NCBI GenBank assembly: GCA_001642415.1
Contig: LTDK01000051.1
Location: 1 to 63,072, forward strand
Direction: 5' to 3'
Origin: Nematocida ironsii
Taxonomy: Eukaryota > Microsporidia
Length of the DNA stretch: 63,072 bases
Shown one piece after another: positions 9,843-18,189 of the stretch; position 1 is the stretch's first letter, and every line of letters begins with the position of its first letter. The translations under genes and the position numbers were made by a program. The notes beneath the pieces were generated by a model, which searched no databases, was not told where the DNA came from, and was given only the letters and a program-made list of their open reading frames with translations.

Positions 9843-12551
9843 TTATGCAGTGAGTGCCTTTTGCCCTATCTGTACCTTTAGTTGCTTACCAAGAAGGGAA
9901 GTGTTTATCTGTAGAAGTATTAAGAGCTCTTTGTTTTTAGTGTGCTTTACCGACTCTATGTAGTATAGCTCTGCCAGGCCGTATAGTTTGTACTGGTGGA
10001 AGGCCCTGCCAAGGTTATATAGTAAAAGACCAAGCTTTTCTGTTGGATTGTCTTCTGTATATGTTATGTCTTGTAATCCATTTTTAGTTATATTTACTGT
10101 GTATATAATTAAGCCATTTTCGACATCTGTGTGAACTGTGTTCTGTTGGTGCTTATATACGGACTTAAAGAGTAATACGTGATCCTTTAGGATTTTTATG
10201 CCCTTTTTTATGTATCTGTCTCTGTCTACTACTTTTCTGCTGGATGCGTGTGTAAGAAAAAGAGAAGAAAGAGCAATAGCTCTGGTTATATCAATTAACG
10301 GCATGTCTTTATACGGGTGTACAGAGCCTTCCACATTCTTTTCAAGTCTTTCTGCTGTATAAGTGTATATAAAGCTAGGCATATATGAAAAGCACATAAT
10401 TGTAAGAATGTCTTGAGTGCTCTTCTTACGAGAAAGATTCTTTCGTCGAAGATTCCTCTGAACATTCTTCTGAAACTTGTAGTACTCTGACTTTCTGTGA
10501 AATTTAGGAATCTGGCTGATCAAAAAGTAACACATATAATAGAAGGACACAGGGTCCACACTATTTCTATGGGCATAATATCTTATTATATTTGTAATCC
10601 CCCAGTGCATAGACTCAATATCCTTGGCATCTTTTGATACTCTGACCAGAAGCCATAAGAGCCCAGTATACTCTTCAAATAAGCTGCGAAGTGCTGGGGA
10701 TGTAAGCGCCTTTCTAAGAAGAAGAATTGAGAGGTCATATGATCCATCGTAATATAGCGCCGTGATGTATCGGCGTATAACTGTAGACCACTCTTTCACA
10801 GTCAGACCCCCAAGAAGAGAAGATATTACATCAAAGTAGATTTTCTTACCAAGAATTACTTCTTCTGACAATTCATTCGTAAACACTTTCCCCAGTCCAT
10901 TTATCTCATGGAGTAGTTCGTAATCAGTCTCGAACTCTTTCACTCCAATTAGTTGCTCTTCTGGGATATGGTCATTTTCTAGTAGATTTCTTTTCTTTTT
11001 CTTTGGAGCAAATACAAATGTGTTTTTTAATAAAAACATGACTAGCTCCTGTGCCGAACTTATAAAGTATTTTCTAACTGACTGGTCGTGTATGTTTTGC
11101 TCTTCATAGATGTGCATGGCTTTATACATCAAGGACCGCATTCGCATGCAGTCAATTTCTTTATAGAATAATAAACCGTCTCTTTGAATTCCTTCAGTAA
11201 TTGTACTAGTCTGTATTTGCAGGGCGTATTCTAGCGCCAAATCAATATTTCCTATTTTCTTATATATCTCAGATATTCTCATTTTTACTTCTTCTAGCAC
11301 GCTTTGCAGTGATTCTGAATACTTTGCACTAAGAATTTGTTTATAATGCATGATGCTCTTGTCATAGTCTCTTAGCTTATCATATACTAGTCCTATTCTT
11401 TTTTTAATATTTATGCTTTCAGCTATAACCCTATCCTTTACTGGCCCTATTTCATCCGTATATTCCTCTCTCGCCAAGTAAACATCTGCACATTTGTCTA
11501 TCAATATAAGCAGTTTAACCGATAGTTTATACTTTCTCATTTTAATAAGAATATCCACTAAATATCCTGTCAGCGAGAGATGAATAGGATCAGAAATCAC
11601 ATTTACATTAAAGTTTACGTTAATTATTGAAGTTTTTTTACTTGTCTCAATAAGAATGTTATGTGAGGCATCAATGTCTGCTATGTCTCTGCATATGCAC
11701 AAATTATGCCCAGTGCATGACTGGCATCTATTTATAATCTCAGAGAATATAACAGAAAAAAACAGAATAATCTGTGACCGAATACACACCACACTCTTCT
11801 TGCAATAAACCAGTGAATTGTTCAACTGTGAAAGCAAATGATACTTACTCTCAACAAATAATAAGTCAATATATCCAATTATAAATCCGTCAGAAAGTAA
11901 AGAAAAGCTTTTTTCTTTATCCAATGCCCTACTGATTATTTCAATAATTTTACTTCTGTTCTTAAGTAGGCGCACATTACTTAGTACTTCAAAAATAACC
12001 TCGGCAGGAAAGTCTGGCCCCATCATCTCTGCTTTAGTCTCAAATACTTTTTCAAGGTTATTTTGTTTTTTATATATCGTTAAAAGGTCTTGTAGCGTTT
12101 CTGTGCTTGTTTTTAATTTCTTAATTTTTTTAAGAATATATACTTGGTACTCCAAATCATTCTCTCTTTTTTTGTAGTCATATAATTTTCTCCAAAGAGT
12201 TATGTCACTTCTTTTTATGCTAGCAGCAATTAAAAATGCATTAAATGCCTTTTCTGTCTCTTCCTGTTCTTCATATATTACACCCAGTAAGTAATAGGCA
12301 TTATCACTGGTGCTGTGATAAGTAAGTGCTTCTTTTATTTTGCTAATTGCTGCAGAAAAATCGCCCTTTACATATAATTTGTTTGCTACACCCAGTGTAT
12401 CCTCTGCTATCTGCCTATCACTATTTTTTCCTCTTTTCAGTCGCCTTTTCATTATGCGGACAGACTCTTCCTTTTCTCTTCTGATGTACTCTTCAAACCC
12501 ACTTATCTCATCTATGTTTGGAGTCTTTGACAGCCAACTCAAATAAACCAT
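9843..12551 (-). CDS. TFC4: TFIIIC subunit Tfc4 / GTF3C3 (TPR protein)
   Basis: RNA polymerase III factor TFIIIC subunit (yeast tau131, human TFIIIC102), the TPR scaffold that recruits TFIIIB to tRNA and 5S genes. Clear tetratricopeptide repeats start near residue 50: GVANKLYVKGDFSAAISKI, then NAYYLLGVIYEEQEETEKAF, and more around 390-460. The C-terminal repeat LLYNLGRAFHQYKLYGLAEL (about 855-875) has the same pattern as GTF3C3. A basic segment at residues 35-45 precedes the first repeat. At 902 residues it is near the yeast length. Divergent from the HAD-like gene with 47 bp between start codons. Confidence 0.83.
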   Translation of the reverse strand: MVYLSWLSKTPNIDEISGFEEYIRREKEESVRIMKRRLKRGKNSDRQIAEDTLGVANKLYVKGDFSAAISKIKEALTYHSTSDNAYYLLGVIYEEQEETEKAFNAFLIAASIKRSDITLWRKLYDYKKRENDLEYQVYILKKIKKLKTSTETLQDLLTIYKKQNNLEKVFETKAEMMGPDFPAEVIFEVLSNVRLLKNRSKIIEIISRALDKEKSFSLLSDGFIIGYIDLLFVESKYHLLSQLNNSLVYCKKSVVCIRSQIILFFSVIFSEIINRCQSCTGHNLCICRDIADIDASHNILIETSKKTSIINVNFNVNVISDPIHLSLTGYLVDILIKMRKYKLSVKLLILIDKCADVYLAREEYTDEIGPVKDRVIAESINIKKRIGLVYDKLRDYDKSIMHYKQILSAKYSESLQSVLEEVKMRISEIYKKIGNIDLALEYALQIQTSTITEGIQRDGLLFYKEIDCMRMRSLMYKAMHIYEEQNIHDQSVRKYFISSAQELVMFLLKNTFVFAPKKKKRNLLENDHIPEEQLIGVKEFETDYELLHEINGLGKVFTNELSEEVILGKKIYFDVISSLLGGLTVKEWSTVIRRYITALYYDGSYDLSILLLRKALTSPALRSLFEEYTGLLWLLVRVSKDAKDIESMHWGITNIIRYYAHRNSVDPVSFYYMCYFLISQIPKFHRKSEYYKFQKNVQRNLRRKNLSRKKSTQDILTIMCFSYMPSFIYTYTAERLEKNVEGSVHPYKDMPLIDITRAIALSSLFLTHASSRKVVDRDRYIKKGIKILKDHVLLFKSVYKHQQNTVHTDVENGLIIYTVNITKNGLQDITYTEDNPTEKLGLLLYNLGRAFHQYKLYGLAELYYIESVKHTKNKELLILLQINTSLLGKQLKVQIGQKALTA

Positions 12552-12598
12552 AATCTCCCGAAAATATTTGAGTCTAAAATATTTTTAATATTTGTAAT

Positions 12599-13117
12599 AT
12601 GTCTGCAGACAGAAAGATATTTGTGTTTGACCTAAACGGAACACTCTTAACAAGAGTAAAAGAGAACAAAGGAGAAGTTCTGAATTTAATGAAACCAGAT
12701 GAAATTATTCCAGGAATGGGGGATCTTATATACGTAAGACCCCATTTAGACAAATTAATAGAATACTTGCACAGCAATGCCATTGAGTATGTTTTATGGA
12801 CAACTGCAATGGAGCACAATGGAATACATTTAATGAATGCTGTTGAAAAGAAAGGAATGACAAAATCTCTTTATAAATTATATCACGCGCACTCTACAAA
12901 AATAGAAGGACATCCTTTTAAAAGAGGAAAGGATTTAAGCGTTATTTCTAATCTAGTGGGTGTGCCAGTAAATAATATATTTTTAATCGATGACGAGGTT
13001 ATTAAGTGCATACCGTCATCTTCGCACATCCCAATAGAAGAATATAATATATTAAAGTCGAAACAAGACACCGCTCTTATTAAAATAATAGAAGTAATTA
13101 AGTCACACATGAAATAA
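12599..13117 (+). CDS. FCP1/NIF-type HAD phosphatase-like protein, second catalytic Asp replaced
   Basis: HAD-superfamily protein of the FCP1/SCP/TIM50 type. Motif I is FVFDLNGTLL at residues 8-17; the nucleophile Asp11 is kept, but the second Asp of DxDxT is Asn13. Motif II has LWTTA (66-70), and the C-terminal acidic motif is IFLIDDE (128-133, Asp131-Asp132). Lys107 or Lys111 may serve as the motif III lysine. At 172 residues it is only the catalytic core, with no BRCT, ubiquitin-like or membrane domain. The second Asp is the general acid/base in this family, so the protein may be a weak phosphatase or a phospho-binding pseudo-enzyme. Confidence 0.83.
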   Translation: MSADRKIFVFDLNGTLLTRVKENKGEVLNLMKPDEIIPGMGDLIYVRPHLDKLIEYLHSNAIEYVLWTTAMEHNGIHLMNAVEKKGMTKSLYKLYHAHSTKIEGHPFKRGKDLSVISNLVGVPVNNIFLIDDEVIKCIPSSSHIPIEEYNILKSKQDTALIKIIEVIKSHMK

Positions 13118-13203
13118 TTCGAAATAATTTCAGAATAATTTCTCGATATATTAAAGTGATTAGCTAATAAATATTAATAAATAGACAATATATTTTATAG
13201 AAT

Positions 13204-14121
13204 ATGAAAGTGTCAAGGATTGCTGGAATAATTAGAGAGAAGAGCGAATTTTTATTAAAGTATAAGGAGTGCTCATATAGTTCTGTGATATATGATGACA
13301 TATTAAATATCACAGAAGAAATTCTTACTTCACAAATGAATATGCAGTACGCAGTATATTTACTTAATGTGTACTATGTTTTTCTCAATGAAAGCAAGGA
13401 AATGACGGTGCGCGAGGTATTTTACCGGTGTAAAAGGTTATTTAAAGAACAAAAGAAAGTAATTAAGATATTAGGAGACATAGAAAAGCGGCTGAATATA
13501 ACTTTAAATATAATTTCTGGGTACAATGGATTGCTATATGGAGAATGTAAAATAATTAAAGAAGCAGAAGAAATAATAATGAAAAATATTTCTGTTATAC
13601 CTCGTGTAAGACCTGGTGAAAGAGTAGTGACTGGTGCTGGTGTGGTGATTGTTGTAGAAAAAGAGGCAATTTTTAATGATATTATACAGGAGATAGAGAA
13701 CATAGAAAATAAAGTAGGTAAAGTATTAATTGTTACCGGGAAGGGGTATCCTTGCACTAATACACTTATGTTTCTTGGCGTACTTTCTAGTGTTAGAATA
13801 TATGGACTGTTTGACTGTGATCCGCATGGGCTGTCTATATACTCTGTGTATAAGTATGGAAGTAAAAAAAGGCCGCACTTAAAAATACCGAACATGCAGA
13901 GAATAGGTGTACACCTGCAGGATATACCTGTTACACGAGAGACAATCTATATTCATCGTAAATATCAGATAACTCTTCTAATGAATTTAAAGACTATAGA
14001 AGAATTAAAGAATGACATTGATATAATGATAAAAACAAAAAGAGTCGCTTCAATAGAAGAAATAGTTCAGACAAAACCTGTATACAAATACATAACTGGC
14101 AAAATAATGCACAGTGCATAA
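13204..14121 (+). CDS. SPO11: SPO11 meiotic DNA-cleaving topoisomerase VI-like protein
   Basis: Catalytic subunit that makes meiotic double-strand breaks. The winged-helix motif TVREVFYRCKRLF (residues 68-80) holds the catalytic tyrosine, Tyr74. The Toprim domain follows: Glu152 in VVEKEAIF, then VLIVTGKGYPCT (174-185) and DCDPHGLSIYSVYKYGS (204-220), with metal ligands Asp204 and Asp206. All active-site residues are present, so the enzyme should be functional. At 305 residues it lacks the longer N-terminus of many SPO11 proteins. Its presence supports a sexual cycle in this organism. It is on the same strand as the HAD-like gene, 86 bp downstream. Confidence 0.95.
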   Translation: MKVSRIAGIIREKSEFLLKYKECSYSSVIYDDILNITEEILTSQMNMQYAVYLLNVYYVFLNESKEMTVREVFYRCKRLFKEQKKVIKILGDIEKRLNITLNIISGYNGLLYGECKIIKEAEEIIMKNISVIPRVRPGERVVTGAGVVIVVEKEAIFNDIIQEIENIENKVGKVLIVTGKGYPCTNTLMFLGVLSSVRIYGLFDCDPHGLSIYSVYKYGSKKRPHLKIPNMQRIGVHLQDIPVTRETIYIHRKYQITLLMNLKTIEELKNDIDIMIKTKRVASIEEIVQTKPVYKYITGKIMHSA

Positions 14122-14277
14122 GAAATACGCATGCATACTATGGTAGTAGAAAAATAAATGCCACCTAGATACATTACTCTAATAGAAATGGCATTCTGGA
14201 ATGGCTAGACATACATGCTTAAATGTCCAATATTAGTTGTGCTAATCTAACTGGTGCATGTAAAGCTGTTCTTAAGA

Positions 14278-14289
14278 TTTTCGGGTTAT
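14278..14289 (+). promoter_or_regulatory. Recurrent intergenic motif (TTTTCGGGTTAT)
   Basis: Near-exact copy of the recurrent core, lying between the converging ends of SPO11 and the E2 locus, where no promoter is expected. Confidence 0.45.
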
Positions 14290-14352
14290 GCAGCTAATCT
14301 GTAAAAATACTAAAATAAATAAGAAAACGAAAAGACTCTGCATGAATTTATT

Positions 14353-14508
14353 CTACAGCTCATCTGATAAAAAGTCTTGGCGCTTAATTATATACAACTC
14401 TGTCTGTATGAATTCAATTGGGCCTATATACAAGGTCTCATCTACTATTGAGGAAAGTGCATCAAATACTCCTTTCACTCTTTCTCTTTTCTCTCCTGTA
14501 AATTGCAT
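14353..14508 (-). CDS. Small ORF in frame behind the E2 gene, possibly TFB5-like
   Basis: A 51-codon ORF whose ATG lies one codon (AAT) after the TAA stop of the E2 gene, in the same frame. It encodes a compact protein starting MQFTGEKRERVKGVF. The stretch VDETLYIGPIEFIQTEL resembles the C-terminal half of TFIIH subunit Tfb5/GTF2H5 (DDTHLLVNP, then EFVKHEL in yeast), but the first strand of Tfb5 is not evident, so that identity is tentative. Codon composition looks coding rather than random. It could be a separate gene with almost no 5' leader, a product of re-initiation after the E2 stop, or an E2 extension cut off by a stop. Confidence 0.5.
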   Translation of the reverse strand: MQFTGEKRERVKGVFDALSSIVDETLYIGPIEFIQTELYIIKRQDFLSDEL

Positions 14509-14511
14509 ATT

Positions 14512-14991
14512 TTATACAATTTCTTCCAATAAGTCTGCATCATGCAAGTCATCTTCTTTTGCGTATTGATTTACATATTCACATACTTTCTTTTCGTATG
14601 CCTCTATATTTTCTCTGTATAGCTTTCCTGCCTCAATGTTCAGTGGGTCATCTGGGTTGGGGTACGCCAATAGTTGTGGAAGGAATGTTTCAATAATATT
14701 TAAAACATCATAAAGAGGCGACCAAACTTGATTTAGCACATCCAAGCATACACTTCCGCTGCTTTCATCAATGTTCGGGTGGAATACTTTAGTAACAAAC
14801 CCAATTGATGGAGACTTAAATGGGAAGTCCTTTGGAAGGAATATACGTATTTTATACTTTCCCTGAGAAAATGGAGTGCCTGGGGGCCCTTTGATTATTA
14901 CATAGAAAGATGAACCAGCGGAAGAGTCTTCATACTCTACTGGATAATTTTTCTTTAATAATTTCTTTACTTCTGTTCTCAGTCTGTTCAT
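14512..14991 (-). CDS. Ubiquitin-conjugating enzyme E2, Ubc8/UBE2H type
   Basis: E2 enzyme that passes ubiquitin from E1 to substrates, in yeast with the GID E3 complex. The core HPNIDESSGSVCLDVLNQVW (71-90) carries catalytic Cys82, and the following segment LLAYPNPDDPLN then YVNQYAKED is characteristic of the UBE2H/Ubc8 branch. At 159 residues it has the full UBC fold and lacks the long acidic Ser-rich tail of human UBE2H. The first ATG gives a normal N-terminal helix. Divergent from DHFR (82 bp between starts). Confidence 0.92.
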   Translation of the reverse strand: MNRLRTEVKKLLKKNYPVEYEDSSAGSSFYVIIKGPPGTPFSQGKYKIRIFLPKDFPFKSPSIGFVTKVFHPNIDESSGSVCLDVLNQVWSPLYDVLNIIETFLPQLLAYPNPDDPLNIEAGKLYRENIEAYEKKVCEYVNQYAKEDDLHDADLLEEIV

Positions 14992-15073
14992 GCTTACTCC
15001 TGTTGTTTTGTAAATAAAAAGCTTATCTTGAATGGTTCGCTATTTAAAATTAGAATTGGTTTATTTTTGCACT

Positions 15074-15715
15074 ATGAATCTGACAATTCTTTCAGCATAC
15101 TCCGAGAAAACGGGAGTAATTGGCGCAAATGGAAGACTGCCGTGGCCAACTCTCAAAACAGACTTTCAATTTATGAAATATATAACAACCAAATCGCCAG
15201 CTGGCATAATTATGGGTAGATCCACATTTGAATCAATAGGAAGGCCCCTTCCCAACAGAACAACAATTGTGCTTACATCACAAATGAAAGATCCAATATT
15301 TGGTTCCAATTATAAAGTGTATTTTAAGAGCTCACTAGATGCAGCAGTTTCTTTATGCAAAGAACTAGATCTAGAACCAATTGTATTTGGTGGCAATGCA
15401 GTATATTCTGAAGCAATTAAAAGGTACAATTGCACGCTATACTTAACAGAAATATACAAAGAATACAGTGGAGATGCATTCTTTCCCTTGGATTTGATAG
15501 ATAGAAGCAGTCTAATTGATATAACAGAAGAGGTAAAGAAAGAGTTAAAACTGTATACAGAAGATATTAATATTAAAAAAATCCAAGAAAATGAGGAGAA
15601 AGAACGGGCTTACACAAGAACAGATGGAAGCGTTATTGACATGAGAAATACTGTTTGCGAGAATAATATTTGTTATTCTTTCTTGAAGGGGAGGATTATT
15701 CAAGATACGCAGTGA
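15074..15715 (+). CDS. DFR1: Dihydrofolate reductase
   Basis: NADPH-dependent reduction of dihydrofolate to tetrahydrofolate, for one-carbon and thymidylate synthesis. Typical motifs follow the start: VIGANGRLPWP (folate/NADPH site), IIMGRSTFESIGRPLPNRTT (MGR nucleotide site) and VFGGNAVYSEAI near residue 115. I chose the ATG at 15074: the in-frame upstream ATG at 15032 would add 14 unmatched residues, and the family normally begins at the MNLTILSAY strand. The protein is free-standing, without a fused thymidylate synthase. The tail past the last strand (about 165-213) is charged and longer than usual. RPS4 follows 46 bp downstream. Confidence 0.94.
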   Translation: MNLTILSAYSEKTGVIGANGRLPWPTLKTDFQFMKYITTKSPAGIIMGRSTFESIGRPLPNRTTIVLTSQMKDPIFGSNYKVYFKSSLDAAVSLCKELDLEPIVFGGNAVYSEAIKRYNCTLYLTEIYKEYSGDAFFPLDLIDRSSLIDITEEVKKELKLYTEDINIKKIQENEEKERAYTRTDGSVIDMRNTVCENNICYSFLKGRIIQDTQ

Positions 15716-15751
15716 AAAATAAAACGCATAAAATATCTTTTAATTTTTATA

Positions 15752-15754
15752 CCC
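15752..15754 (+). promoter_or_regulatory. CCC signal upstream of RPS4 start
   Basis: CCC in the context TATACCCTTG, ending 7 bp before the RPS4 ATG. CCC-like and GGG-like signals close to start codons are a known feature of microsporidian genes, especially strongly expressed ones such as ribosomal proteins. Confidence 0.45.
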
Positions 15755-15761
15755 TTGAAAA

Positions 15762-16595
15762 ATGGTAAACGGACCACGAAAACATTTAAAGAGACTGAAT
15801 GCCCCAAACTCATGGATACTTGACAAGCTAGGAGGTACATTCGCCCCAAGGCCAAGATGTGGACCACACAAGCTAAGAGAATGCCTTCCTCTGTGCTTAA
15901 TAGTTAGAAGAAAGCTGAGCTTTGCCCAGAACACCAAAGAAGTATTACACATTTTAAATGACAGACTTGTGAAGGTGGATGGAAAGGTAAGAAAGGACCC
16001 AAAGTACCCAGCAGGAGTTATGGATGTAGTGAGCTTTGACAAGATTCACGAGAACTACAGATTATTATACAACGTAAACAAGAAGTTCTGTCTGCAGCCA
16101 ATTACCAAGGAAGAGGCAAAGTTCAAACTTTGCAAAGTACTTAGCAAGAGGCTTGAAGGAAGAAGTATTCTTACTCTACACACCAACGACGGAAGAACCA
16201 TTAAGTATGCAGACCCAAGCATTAAGATCGGAGACAGCATTAAATTCGACTTAGAGTCTGGCGAAGTACAGGGCTTCTACTCTCTTGAGGTTGGAAAGAC
16301 TGCATATGCCTTTAGAGGAAAGAACTTGGGATGTGTTGGAATTATTCGTGAGATTAAAGTGCACATTAGTGGATTCTCTATTTCCATTCTGGAGGACTTA
16401 AATGGTAGAATGTACACCACAAGAACAGACAATCTTATGGTTATTGGAAATGCAGGTGAGTCTTTAATCACTCTTCCAAAGGAAAGAGGTATCAGAACCA
16501 ATGCCATGATGGACAGTAATATGGTCTATGGTGAGTTCAAAGAAGAAGAAGACTTCGAGGAAGAAAACTCTGTTGAGGAGAGTGATGAAGAGTAA
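15762..16595 (+). CDS. RPS4: 40S ribosomal protein S4 (eS4)
   Basis: Small-subunit ribosomal protein. The N-terminus GPRKHLKRLNAPNSWILDKL, then GTFAPRPRCGPHKLRECLPL, is the eS4 signature. The S4 RNA-binding segment follows (ILNDRLVKVDGKVRKDPKYP, about 66-85), and the KOW-type region has YAFRGKNLGCVGIIREI (about 187-203). At 277 residues it exceeds the usual ~263 only because of an acidic C-terminal tail (EEEDFEEENSVEESDEE), an odd addition for a ribosomal protein. It converges with the Mis12-like gene with 23 bp between stops. Confidence 0.97.
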   Translation: MVNGPRKHLKRLNAPNSWILDKLGGTFAPRPRCGPHKLRECLPLCLIVRRKLSFAQNTKEVLHILNDRLVKVDGKVRKDPKYPAGVMDVVSFDKIHENYRLLYNVNKKFCLQPITKEEAKFKLCKVLSKRLEGRSILTLHTNDGRTIKYADPSIKIGDSIKFDLESGEVQGFYSLEVGKTAYAFRGKNLGCVGIIREIKVHISGFSISILEDLNGRMYTTRTDNLMVIGNAGESLITLPKERGIRTNAMMDSNMVYGEFKEEEDFEEENSVEESDEE

Positions 16596-16618
16596 ACAAT
16601 AAAATCTTCATAGTTTAT

Positions 16619-17236
16619 TTATAATGAAAGTGATTTGTCAAGTGTGCTTAGTATTGCAAGAGGAATCCGTCTTTCAAGATCCTCGCACTCATTCTTTCGA
16701 ATCTCATCTTCTAGCTCTTTTTTCGTAGTTTTTTGTTTCTGCCCGGTGTGTCCTTGGATATACTTGTTCTTGATGTCACGAGTACTCCGCATTAGCTGGT
16801 TTAGCTCAGACAGTCCATCAAGTACTGGAGAAAGCGATGGTATGCTTTGCAGGCTCTTGCATTTTTGTAGCATTTCCAAATTTACTCGAGTCTTCTGCTC
16901 TATTCCTTCCTTTACAGCAGACACTTCTGCCTTTTTTATTGCTAGTGAAAGAATCTTTTCTTTTAAGTCCTCTGAGGGAATTGGATCAGTAGAGGACTCC
17001 TTTCTATTATATACAAAGTCTTCTGGGAAAGTAAAGATATTTCGCAAAGTAAACCTCTCAAATATTAACATGTTCTTCTGCAGCGCTGTCTCTATTCGAT
17101 CCATTCTTCCCCGGATATTCTCTGCGCTGCCCAGTGAGCCTACAATTATTTTACTCATGCCTTGGTACAGCTCCATGTGAAAGTCTGCCGGAAGGAAAGA
17201 GAAGAACTCTAATTCATCTTCGTATTCACTTGCCAT
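16619..17236 (-). CDS. Mis12/Mtw1-like kinetochore protein
   Basis: Probable Mis12 subunit of the KMN network, which links centromeric chromatin to the microtubule-binding Ndc80 complex. The N-terminus EFFSFLPADFHMELYQGMSK matches the Mis12 pattern (FFGF then a short helical hairpin). The FERFTLRNIFTFPEDFVY segment (about residues 60-77) aligns with the Mis12 'I-P-x-x-x-x-x-P-ED' region, and the rest is helical. I use the ATG at 17236 (MASEYEDELEFF); an upstream in-frame ATG at 17263 would add nine hydrophobic residues. The next gene, transcribed divergently, looks like KNL1, another KMN member, which supports the call. Identity rests on short motifs. Confidence 0.62.
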   Translation of the reverse strand: MASEYEDELEFFSFLPADFHMELYQGMSKIIVGSLGSAENIRGRMDRIETALQKNMLIFERFTLRNIFTFPEDFVYNRKESSTDPIPSEDLKEKILSLAIKKAEVSAVKEGIEQKTRVNLEMLQKCKSLQSIPSLSPVLDGLSELNQLMRSTRDIKNKYIQGHTGQKQKTTKKELEDEIRKNECEDLERRIPLAILSTLDKSLSL

Positions 17237-17263
17237 ACGAATAAATAAAATATTTCGCAGCAC

Positions 17264-17962
17264 GACTAAAATACAGTGCGGATTTTATTTCCATTGAAAT
17301 TTAGCTAAAATTATAATTCTTGCAAATGGCTTGTACTAATTCTATATAAAGACATTTCTAGATGGCTGGGCATGCCTGGATGTATTTGTTAATAGAAATA
17401 ATTGAATTCGTATATATTTATCAGCAGGTGCCTAGACTAGCACTTTCGGGGTATAGATAAACCTAAATCAAAAATTTTGTTTTATCTATAACGATTCAGA
17501 TATAATTAAGAGAGTGTTTTAATCGATATACTTAGAGTTTATATAATTATCTGGGCGCTTACTACTAAATATACATAGGGAGAACTGAATAAAAATTTCT
17601 ATTGTCTTATTAGTAGTAAAGGTCTGTGCACAGGCTTCTATGATTTGCTTATGATCTTAGTTAGAACTCTTTTATCGGCAAGCATGAACTACCATTGAGT
17701 GAGGCACATTCTTATACTCTAGTTCTAGTTGTTCTGTATGTAGCAAATGCGTATATATCCGTGGTGGGTGGGAAAGCAGTTGGTGTAATTATTGTTGAGC
17801 TTGCTGTGGTCTATACGTGCACATGCAAACATCTATGAAATAGTATGTGTGATGTGTATACTCTTTGTTTTGTGCGTGCGCAGCTGCATACTGAATGGTG
17901 ATTAGTGGCGGTAAAATACCCGCCAATAATTTGTTATAAATACTCTGAAAAGAAACTATTGA
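17264..17962. other. Divergent intergenic region of the kinetochore pair
   Basis: About 700 bp between the Mis12-like and KNL1-like start codons, unusually long for this window. It has a TTTCGGGGTAT motif variant (17444-17454), and in its distal part (17740-17900) GT-rich sequence such as GGTGGGTGGG. A 32-codon ORF from 17362 was not judged real. It probably holds both promoters. Confidence 0.5.
17444..17454 (+). promoter_or_regulatory. Recurrent intergenic motif variant (TTTCGGGGTAT)
   Basis: One-base variant of the recurrent core, and the only copy in a divergent intergenic region. Confidence 0.3.
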
Positions 17963-18175
17963 ATGCGCGCGCCAAGATTATCGTTCTCAGAGGAATTCAG
18001 AGATGTATGGGATAAGGAGAACAAGGACCCGGATACATTAGAGTTTTCTTCAAAAACCATTACAGGCTCATGTGAAAAGAAAGAAGGCGAAAAGAACAGC
18101 ACTTCTTCAAAAGTAGATATGGCCCCAAAAGTAGAGCTTCTTTGGCTAAACGAGTTATTAGGATGTATATTATAA
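17963..18175 (+). CDS. Short ORF upstream of KNL1-like gene
   Basis: 70 residues beginning MRAPRLSFSEEFRDVWDK, rich in charged residues. It ends 14 bp before the KNL1-like ATG, in a different reading frame. Its RLSFSEEF motif resembles the RVSF-type PP1-docking motif found at the N-terminus of KNL1/Spc105, and the downstream ORF has RRVSFA as well. It may be a separate small protein, a first exon of the KNL1-like gene, or a piece detached by a frameshift. The intron reading needs non-canonical splice sites (for example GTAGAG at 18131 with TAG at 18184-18186), so it is not proven. Confidence 0.5.
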   Translation: MRAPRLSFSEEFRDVWDKENKDPDTLEFSSKTITGSCEKKEGEKNSTSSKVDMAPKVELLWLNELLGCIL

Positions 18176-18189
18176 ATAAAGACTAGAAA

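Noticed and set aside
15032..15073. Longer N-terminus of DHFR from an upstream ATG
   Set aside because: The extra 14 residues match nothing and the family begins at the MNLTILSAY strand.
18131..18186. Intron joining the 70-codon ORF with the KNL1-like gene
   Set aside because: Frame would fit, but GTAGAG is a poor donor and no branch-point is seen; kept only as a possibility.
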